NCBI RefSeq assembly: GCF_905475345.1
Contig: NC_066591.1
Span: 6,788,001 to 6,852,000, forward strand
Direction: 5' to 3'
Length of the DNA stretch: 64,000 nucleotides
DNA from: Vespula vulgaris
Lineage: Eukaryota; Arthropoda; Insecta; Hymenoptera; Vespidae
Shown: one piece after another, positions 57,454-64,000 of the stretch
Layout: the number at the start of each line of letters is the position of its first letter
Numbering within the stretch: the first letter of the stretch is position 1
Notes under the pieces: generated by a model
Told to the model about the DNA's origin: nothing
The model's database searches: none
Seen by the model: only the letters and a program-made list of their open reading frames with translations
Position numbers and translations under genes: made by a program

Positions 57454-58178
57454 AGGGCAAGGACCGTTGTTCCTACTTCCTTTCCTAAGAGAGGACGAAG
57501 GGAGTCGTAAGATTTTTTGTAGCCTTCAATATCAGACGTTAGCGTTTCCCACAGAAGAAATCATGGGAACACGTAGGACCGATCGTGAAAAGTCTTCGGA
57601 AAGATTTGCAAGCTTGCCTTGGGAATTCGTTGACCTTGTCTTCCTTCTCTTCTTTTTCTATTCTTTTCCTTATAATATAACTTTCTTCTTTTGTATTCTC
57701 TTTTCATTTTTGCATGATTAACTTTTACTCGTAAACAAAATTTGAAGAAAAATATTTTCCATAAAAGTATCGAAGCTTTTCCTTGCTGTTCCATCCAAAA
57801 AATATTCTACAAATACTACATTCTTTATTTGATCTTTAAAACGATAGGACAAATTCCCAACGTAAAGTTCGTCATTAAAGTACAGTTCGATTCGCACTCA
57901 CAGCATACAGGTAGTCGCGTGAATGAATACTGAAATCGAAATGAAAATCGAGGAAAGGTCATGCTCGCGTGCCAGAAATAACACGGCCGTGGCGTTGACC
58001 CACATTGTTTTTGAAACGCGATTAAACTCATTGAAAACGACCGAAAGTAAATTAATGGCCATAGGCCGCGTAACCACGAAAAGCGAGGCAAAAAGCGAAA
58101 CAAATTTAACGAGCTGTGAATTATGAAAATCGGTGACAGGCCGACGCTTTTAAATACTCTCTCTCTCTTTCCCTCTCT

Positions 58179-58215
<37 letters not shown>

Positions 58216-59005
58216 CCTCCTCTCCGCCCCGTTCATCGGGCGCCAATCGGCACCCCATTACTCTCTTTCCCACCCTCACCTCCTCATCAGAGTTTGGTTT
58301 GGGCGCGTGCCAGTAAATCGAAACGATTCAAATGCAAAATAATAATAAAACAGCGGGTTCTGTCGATGGCCCGTGGTAGGTAGTCGTGATGCTGGTGGTG
58401 GTCGGAGGTAAGGGGAGGCGGGGTTGAGAGCGCATTAACGCAATTAACCTCCAATTAATAACACATCAATTGACACCCGGTCAACTTGTTGCATCGGAGC
58501 AGCCCGATAATATGCTGAACGCGTGTGAGAACTCAATGTGTACGTACACAAAGGGGGTGGTGTGTGGGTACGCGAACGTGTCTCTCTGCGTATAGAGAGC
58601 TGGATACGTAGGCGTTAGGCACGTAGACACATACACACATACGTACCTATGTACGTGTACGACGAGTCAATGTACATATGTAAGTGGAGGCGTCGTCCTT
58701 CGTAGTCGCGAGTGCATGCCGAGAGCGAGGGTTGCGTTTACCCACATAGAGGATAATAAAGAGACGAATGTTAGAATAATTTCGTAACAAGGGGAAAGAA
58801 AAAAGCAACGATGCATGGCGGCGTTCTATAAGGTAAAATGTGAAAGACGGAAGAGTCCACGAAGTTACCACCGACGGACATGGACTGATGACCATTGTAC
58901 AGTTCCCATGCAACCCCCTGCGAACACTCTCACCGTATGATATCTACTAGAGGGAAAAAGACAGAGTAAAATTCCGATGCACATGCCGTTGCCATGTTAC
59001 CCCGA

Positions 59006-59006
<1 letters not shown>
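57454..59006. other. Non-genic block
   Basis: Unique DNA 57454-58130, CT tract 58155-58213, and GC-balanced unique DNA 58215-58990 with GT/TACG-rich patches near 58560-58680. Confidence 0.5.

Positions 59007-59039
<33 letters not shown>
59007..59039. repeat. (ACG)n trinucleotide repeat
   Basis: Eleven uninterrupted units, the fourth long array of this class. Confidence 0.9.
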
Positions 59040-62000
59040 ACCATGTGGGGTACGCACGCCACATGTGATGCTTCGATACGGAAAACACCACCTTGCCCAG
59101 CACTCCTATACCTACTCTTGGGAGTAGGAGGAAAGAGAAAAATCGAAAAATATAATCGTCTCTTCTCTCGTTAACGACGCTTCTTTCCTTCCCTTTCTCT
59201 GGTTACACCACCCTCATACCACCCTGTATCGTTCACAATCGCCATTTAAGGATACCGTCGCGCATCGATCGCATTATCTTAATGTCTCCCGATATTAACC
59301 GAGCGAATCGGTGATGCGTCGCGATCATTAAACGTTTAATAGAAATGCTGCATTCGTTCGCGAGAAAGATAAAGCAACAGAGCGTGGTAACGACCGTCAG
59401 TCTCTCGCGAGACGGGATACATCAAAATCGGTGATGGAAATTACTAGGAATTTTAGTAACAACCTTTTATGAATATCACCGAACCGATCGAAATTATCGG
59501 CGTATCGTATTGTTTGGCGACTGCTAGTCGGAAATTCGCTTCTCCTTCAGCGCCCTGTTGACGGCGTTAGGCGCGTTGTGTGTACGTACCGAGGACTGTA
59601 ATGCTTCGGGCATATATAACACGCACACGATATCCGATCACTGTAAAACACGAAGAACGGATTGCATGTGAACCTGTTCTCGGTTTTAGCGATCGATGAT
59701 AAAGAGATTAATGAACGCCTTCCACGAGTCGGTACTTTTGTTCGACGGGTCTCCTCCTTAATTACCCGAGGTGTTGTAGCTAAAAGTTATCAGGCTCGAT
59801 AGTTCCGAACAATAGCTATACTCTACGGGCCAGTCCGCGAATTTTCCTAAAGCGAATTGTAAAAGCACGTTTATACCTACTCGACACGGTTGCCTCTCAC
59901 CCAACTTTTAACTTTAACTTCAACAAGCTCGCTTCGATGGATCACCTCTACCTGCCGCCATTTCTTCTTTCTTTTTTTCTTTTTTTTTCGCCTACTATTT
60001 TATCGAGGAACCCTACCACCATAGTCACCGCAATCACCCTTCGAAATCAAGTCACCTGCTTAAACGGTAAATGTCGCATGACGCACAGGAAGTGGTTGTT
60101 GGTGGCTCATCGTATGGTCTCGACACTATCTAAGCTTGTTACTAACGAAGAAAATTAAAACAAAATACAGACGAATCTTTCGAACGTTTCCTGTCAAAAA
60201 TGTCTTCTACTTGAAGCATAGTCTGGTTCTAAAAGATTGAAAATATTTCTTCCTAACTAAATAAGCTCGATTCGATCAACGTGCATGAATATACATCCGA
60301 ACGAGGTAGACATACGATCAGCGTAATTAACTCGACGTATATACTTTGAAATCGACGAAATGTGGGAGAGTTCCTGAAGCCATTTCCGGTCAGGGTACCG
60401 GCACCTCTTTTTGTTCTGCTCGTCTCACGCATGGCGGCACACGGGGAAGTAGCGTTTAAAAGTAGGAAGAACAGAAGTTCCTGTGACCCCCCTCGAAGCT
60501 CTCCCTTCTTTTTACCATACGCGCCTAGGTACGAGACTCTTGTAGACGTTATCGAGTCCGAGACCATATGTTATCTTTTGAGTAAGCAATTTGCGAATGT
60601 CCCTATCTTATCCTCTTTGCATCCTTCTTCTGAATAATGCCAACGAATATGTATATTCCTCGCTCTTCTTCGACGCGCATGTAAAAGTAGTGTAACTAGT
60701 CATAATTGAACGCTTGCGTAATACCAATTTAAATGTGCGACAAGAGGCACGCAAGATTATTCACGGTACAAAAAGCAGTTGGGTCTGCGTATCGGTTCTA
60801 AGAAGATCAATTCGGAATTAATTATAAGAAGATTAACGGGATTAATTAAAAAGTAATTGAATAGATAGAATCCTTAAATCGAAGCAATGAAAACGTTTTC
60901 GGCTGTTATTTGAAAGAAAATTATATTTTCAACAGAGATCTGTTGGTTTCACGAATCTACTTATGGGGAAAAAAAGAAATCTAATTAAGAGTTGATGTCT
61001 AGTATAAAAGATATACGGTAGTAGATTATTTCGAAGTCTTTCATTGACAAAAATTACTTTTGAAAAATTATTCATTGAGAAGATAAACATTTCTTCCCAA
61101 AGATACGAATATTTCGTTTCGCGTGCTCCGTATTTGCGGAATTTTTTTTCTAAGGTTTCCCATTCGTTACAGCAAAGCGATAGGCATGTATATTACGCGC
61201 ACGCATTCCTATCACCACACCCTGTCGATTTATCGAGACGAGTACTCGCGCATCCTCGAACGAAGGCGGTTGGTGCGTAAGCGCGAACTATGGAATATGT
61301 CGGCCTATTGAGCGCAGGTGCTTTAAGCTGCTCAGCTGTTGCTTCGGAGCTCACGTACGTGATACATACAGAGCGCCTACGGCGTCGTGTTAGTTTCTAC
61401 ACGGAGTTGTCACATTAGACCATGTGTGTACAAGCTGCTTGCGTTTACGCACTTATACGCATCATCGATTCAACCACAAGAGTAACAGAAAGAGAAAGTA
61501 AATGATGAAACCGTTTCAACGTCGTACGTGTTGAATGTTAAAAAATGGAAACTAAAGTGGCAAAGAATCATTGTTACGAATACTTTTCAAAATACTTAGT
61601 TTTGTCGTTTTTGTCGAACGTAACATAAAACATAGATAATACGAGATACTTTTATAAAAAGTGAATTCCTTCCTGTCTGACCTATTGAACCCGACGAAAT
61701 GCATTTTATTTTTAGTATAGTTTCCTGACTAATACGAGGAAAAAGAATAGATCGACGCACGTGCATAGGATCGCAAATAGACAAGAAGTATATAGTCGTG
61801 AATGTCGTCGAGGAAAGTTAGAAATGGAAGTGTGTAGTTATAAATATAGATACTCCTAGAACGATTCACGATGAGCGTGGCATTAATTATTTTTTTCGTG
61901 CCCCTTTCTTCGGGGGCGAGCATCGAGCATCGACCGACGACGACGACAAAGACGCATGAAGAGTCGAGTCGACTAACGTAAGCTACTTATGCTACAACGA

Positions 62001-62399
62001 ATAAGATATTCAAAGCGAGCAATTTTCTTATGACCGCGACTCCCAGGCGCTTTCTCTCATTCTGTTCTCCTCTTCTTCGGTGTTTAGAATTTTTCTACGA
62101 TGCCCCAAGGGACGTCTTCTTTTTTTTTTCTTCACTGGTCTTCGTATTTTTAAACGATCACTGCCACTGGTTACTCCCTACCCCCTTTTTGTTCGCGATC
62201 GTACGTTGAACCGACATAACTTATCGATTGATGGCTCGGTTGCGTGAAAAAGAAGAAATATATTATCTTAAAGTTCGACGACCGCGACCGGTCGGTTAGC
62301 TTTAAAGATTCTTACGAATTCGAAAGGAAAATTACGGGAATCGTCTATAGCCGCGTGTAACGGCTGTCAGACGTTGTTTCCGCAAATACTTTCTTTCGT
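59040..62399. other. Quiet unique block upstream of the leader exon
   Basis: Over 3 kb with almost no microsatellites. It holds the TATA/initiator candidate at 59613-59640, another TATAAAAG at 61003-61010 without a good initiator, and a GTAAGC donor-like site at 61979. This is the most likely proximal regulatory region for the gene at the right edge. Confidence 0.45.
59613..59640 (+). promoter_or_regulatory. Weak TATA/initiator candidate upstream of the leader exon
   Basis: TATATAAC begins at 59613 and a TCACTG initiator-like element places a possible +1 at 59640. The 27-nt spacing is slightly short. It lies in a quiet, non-repetitive block about 3 kb upstream of the leader exon. The basis is motif matching only. 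Confidence 0.22.
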
Positions 62400-62408
62400 T
62401 GGAAAGAA

Positions 62409-62486
<78 letters not shown>
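62400..62486. repeat. Compound (GA)n/(GAAA)n microsatellite
   Basis: About 87 bp of GA with AAAG interruptions, ending about 180 bp before the candidate splice acceptor of the leader exon. Confidence 0.9.
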
Positions 62487-62493
<7 letters not shown>

Positions 62494-62647
62494 AAAAGAG
62501 GGAAGGGGAAAGAGGTAGAGAGAGGGAAAGCGAGAGATCGGCCGAAATAAAGTATACGTTTCTATTATGGTACGGATCGATCGTTCGTAGGAGAGATCGT
62601 ATTCGAGTCGAATATACCTACTCTTGGATAATACGCATATATAAACT

Positions 62648-62667
62648 CTCGTTCCTTTGACTTTCAG
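62648..62667 (+). other. Candidate 3' splice site of the leader exon
   Basis: A T/C-rich run ends in CTTTCAG at 62661-62667, immediately before the composition change into the leader. This is a reasonable insect acceptor. CT-rich DNA is so common here that CAG-terminated tracts arise by chance, so the call leans on the change in composition downstream. Confidence 0.4.
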
Positions 62668-62743
62668 ACGGATAGAGGAACCGCAGCAGGGAAAATCGAG
62701 ACGAGGGAGCGAGGGGCACCCAGCCCTTTGGCGAGTTCGAAGG

Positions 62744-63268
62744 ATGCAGCTCCCAGGCGGGAGCACGAGAATTCCGCCCGCGAGAGCTCCGGCCTCCTCC
62801 GTTCGATCGGTGATCATCAACAGCAACAACATTTACAGTACCAGAAGCAGCAACAACGGCAGCATCAAGAGCAGCAACGAAAGCACGACGATAAACGACA
62901 GCGAATGCGTATGTGGTAGCATAATCGGCAACAGCAATAGCACCGACAAAAGCAGTAACAATAACGATAAGAAGATTAAGAAGAATAACAATAAGAACGA
63001 GACGTGCAAGGGTAGCAGGAAAAACTGCAGCGATAAAAACTTGAACGGAAGAAGAAGCGGCGTTGCAGGTCGTTTTTATCGTCGTAGCGAGAACGCCGAT
63101 AAAGAAAGGAACGGCAGCGTTGGAAACGGACGGAAGAGTCGAGCAGTGAAGGAGAGACATCATCTCGTGGCGGCTACTACGAGGACGAACCGCCGACACC
63201 GAGTCACGAAGCATCCCCAGGTGTTATTGGCGTCAGCCCCACGGCGGAAAGTGCGGGGCGAGGAATAG
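62744..63268 (+). other. 174-codon upstream ORF in the leader
   Basis: The ORF starts at an ATG with A at -3 and ends at TAG 63266-63268. It lies in a different frame from the main start at 63834, so it cannot be a simple N-terminal extension. The product would be rich in Asn, Ser, Lys and Arg, beginning MQLPGGSTRIPP, with a Ser/Asn stretch created by the CAG/CAA/AAC-rich DNA and a basic C-terminal half. I recognise no domain. It may be a translated regulatory ORF or merely an open frame in low-complexity leader sequence. Confidence 0.35.
62818..62885 (+). repeat. CAG/CAA (opa-type) imperfect repeat in the leader
   Basis: Repeated CAG and CAA triplets are interrupted by CAT, AGC and ACG. One frame reads as glutamine-rich, the upstream-ORF frame as Ser/Asn rich. 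It lies upstream of the main start, so it is probably leader rather than a polyglutamine tract. Confidence 0.75.
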
Positions 63269-63298
63269 TAAAAAGAAAACCAAGGGGAAGCGAGAAAC

Positions 63299-63600
63299 GA
63301 CGGAAGAGGAGGAAGAAGAAGAAGAGGAAGAAGGTGAGGAAGAAAGAGACGAGGAGGAAGTCAAAGTCGTCCGGCGGGAAGGAGCAGAAGGGTGCCGGCC
63401 TCGTCGACGTTGTCGACGGCGGCGGCGGTGGAGGAGGAGGAGGAGGAAGAGGAGAAGAAGGAGAAGGAGGCGAAGGAGAAGGAAAAAGCGAAGGAGGAGG
63501 AAGAAGAGGAGGCGACGGAGGAGGAGGAGGAAGACAAAGAGGAGGAAGGAGAAAAGGAGGCAACGAAGGCGAAGGCGAAGGTGGTGGAGAGGGAAGGCAG
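63299..63600 (+). repeat. GGA/GAA polypurine tract in the leader
   Basis: About 300 nt of almost pure purine on the plus strand, dominated by GGA, GAA and GAG triplets, with GGC triplets near 63418-63428. Long open frames here (Glu-, Gly- or Arg-rich) are a consequence of the lack of T. The run of GG dinucleotides at about 63419-63450 has two-quartet G-quadruplex potential in RNA. Confidence 0.8.
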
Positions 63601-63833
63601 CCGCCGACTCAGCTAGTAGTAGTAGTAGCAGTGGGGATCGCGCGCGTCGGAAGGAACGAGAGAAGGAGAAGGAGAAGAGTCGTCGGTGGTAGGGGAAAGC
63701 GAGAGTGCAGAGAAGCAGAGGCAGCGCGCTGAGCCACGAGGGGGCTATTCGAGCGAGAAGGGGAGGGGTGGCAAGGAGCCCTGGCGGGGAGGGGACGCGG
63801 AGGCCTTCGGGGGGCCGACCAACCAGACGGCCG

Positions 63834-64000
63834 ATGATGTCATCGGAGGAGGAGACCGAGTGTTTCGCCCTCTACGGAGCAACCACGGAAAGCAAGCAAC
63901 AGCAACTCCTGAAGAAGCAGAAGCGCACCAGACAGCGCGTGGACGCCGGCGAGCCACGCAACAGCTACTCGAGCATACCGAACTTTAGCTCCCGGCCATC
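63834..64000 (+). CDS. pros: Prospero/PROX-like transcription factor, N-terminal coding start (partial, runs off the right edge)
   Basis: The frame is open for 55 codons to the window edge. The start is well defined: an in-frame TAG at 63690-63692 lies upstream and no ATG occurs in this frame before 63834. A second ATG at 63837 has A at -3, so either may be used. Residues 1-9 are Met-Met-Ser-Ser followed by an acidic run. Residues 25-39 are basic and read LLKKQKRTRQRVDAG. Residues 40-55 are Ser/Asn/Pro rich (GEPRNSYSSIPNFSSR). The LL-x-basic-Q...R-x-RVD-x-G pattern resembles the N-terminal nuclear-localisation segment of vertebrate PROX1. That points to Prospero, a nuclear homeodomain factor controlling neuroblast daughter fate and neuronal/glial differentiation. 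The diagnostic homeo-Prospero domain is not in the window, so identity rests on this motif and on the long regulatory-type upstream region. Another basic nuclear protein is possible. It is certainly coding-like; the name is moderately sure. Confidence 0.62.
   Translation, partial: MMSSEEETECFALYGATTESKQQQLLKKQKRTRQRVDAGEPRNSYSSIPNFSSRP

Larger units (their letters stand above)
62668..63833 (+). other. 5' untranslated leader within the prospero-like first coding exon
   Basis: This stretch is abruptly richer in GC and purines than the DNA to its left and joins directly to the coding start at 63834. Its left edge is placed at a candidate splice acceptor. It holds a 174-codon upstream ORF (62744-63268), a second tiny upstream ORF (ATG 62905, stop 62917-62919), a CAG/CAA-rich segment and a long GGA-rich polypurine run. 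After the large upstream ORF stops, no ATG in any frame was seen until 63834, about 565 nt later, a layout compatible with reinitiation. Whether the leader is one exon or starts at an internal promoter cannot be decided from sequence alone. Confidence 0.5.

Noticed and set aside
62618..63563. Long minus-strand frames opposite the leader exon
   Set aside because: They are shadows of the low-T, purine-rich leader. The Pro-rich frame is the complement of GGA repeats.

Overview
The window is eukaryotic, intron- or intergenic-dominated DNA. Dense (GA/CT)n, (TA)n, (GATA)n and CpG-containing (ACG/CGT)n microsatellites, no sign of CpG depletion, long gene-poor stretches, and a single recognisable coding start suggest an insect. 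Hymenoptera (ant, bee or wasp) is my best guess. That taxonomic call is an inference from composition plus one short peptide, not a match to a named genome.

The only confident protein-coding sequence is at the extreme right. From 63834 to the window edge a plus-strand frame opens with two methionines, has an in-frame stop upstream at 63690-63692 with no other ATG between, and encodes an acidic start followed by a strongly basic RQRVDAG-type motif and a Ser/Asn/Pro-rich stretch. The basic motif aligns with the N-terminal nuclear-localisation region of the Prospero/PROX homeodomain family, so I call it tentatively as the first coding exon of prospero. The homeodomain itself lies outside the window. 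The exon probably begins after a splice acceptor ending at 62667 and carries a leader of about 1.17 kb with a 174-codon upstream ORF, a CAG/CAA-rich stretch and about 300 nt of (GGA)-rich polypurine sequence.

The remaining ~62 kb has no gene I can support. Most open frames in it are low-complexity readings of simple repeats (poly Ser-Leu from CT tracts, poly Arg-Glu from GA tracts, poly-Met from a CAT tract). It is best read as the upstream region and/or first intron of the gene at the right edge. Layout: 1-8.4 kb, microsatellite-rich with a CpG-rich left end; 8.4-11.1 kb, quiet unique AT-rich DNA with a GC-richer island near 9.85-10.26 kb; 11.1-16.9 kb, repeats plus a well-formed 38-nt candidate micro-exon at 15241; 16.9-20.7 kb, mostly unique with a CRE/E-box cluster and a strong hairpin; 20.7-27.9 kb, pyrimidine/purine-rich; 27.9-30.6 kb, unique DNA then a 140-bp CAT array; 30.6-45.3 kb, the densest repeat zone with Z-DNA and G-quadruplex candidates; 45.3-51.4 kb, repeats; 51.4-62.3 kb, mostly unique, with a candidate exon, a short terminal-inverted-repeat element and a weak TATA/initiator candidate 3 kb upstream of the leader exon.

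I found no CRISPR array, operon, phage, tRNA, rRNA or new multi-gene system. The items most worth checking are the prospero-like exon with its large upstream ORF, the 38-nt micro-exon, the hairpin at 20229-20281 and the small inverted-repeat element at 57075-57453.
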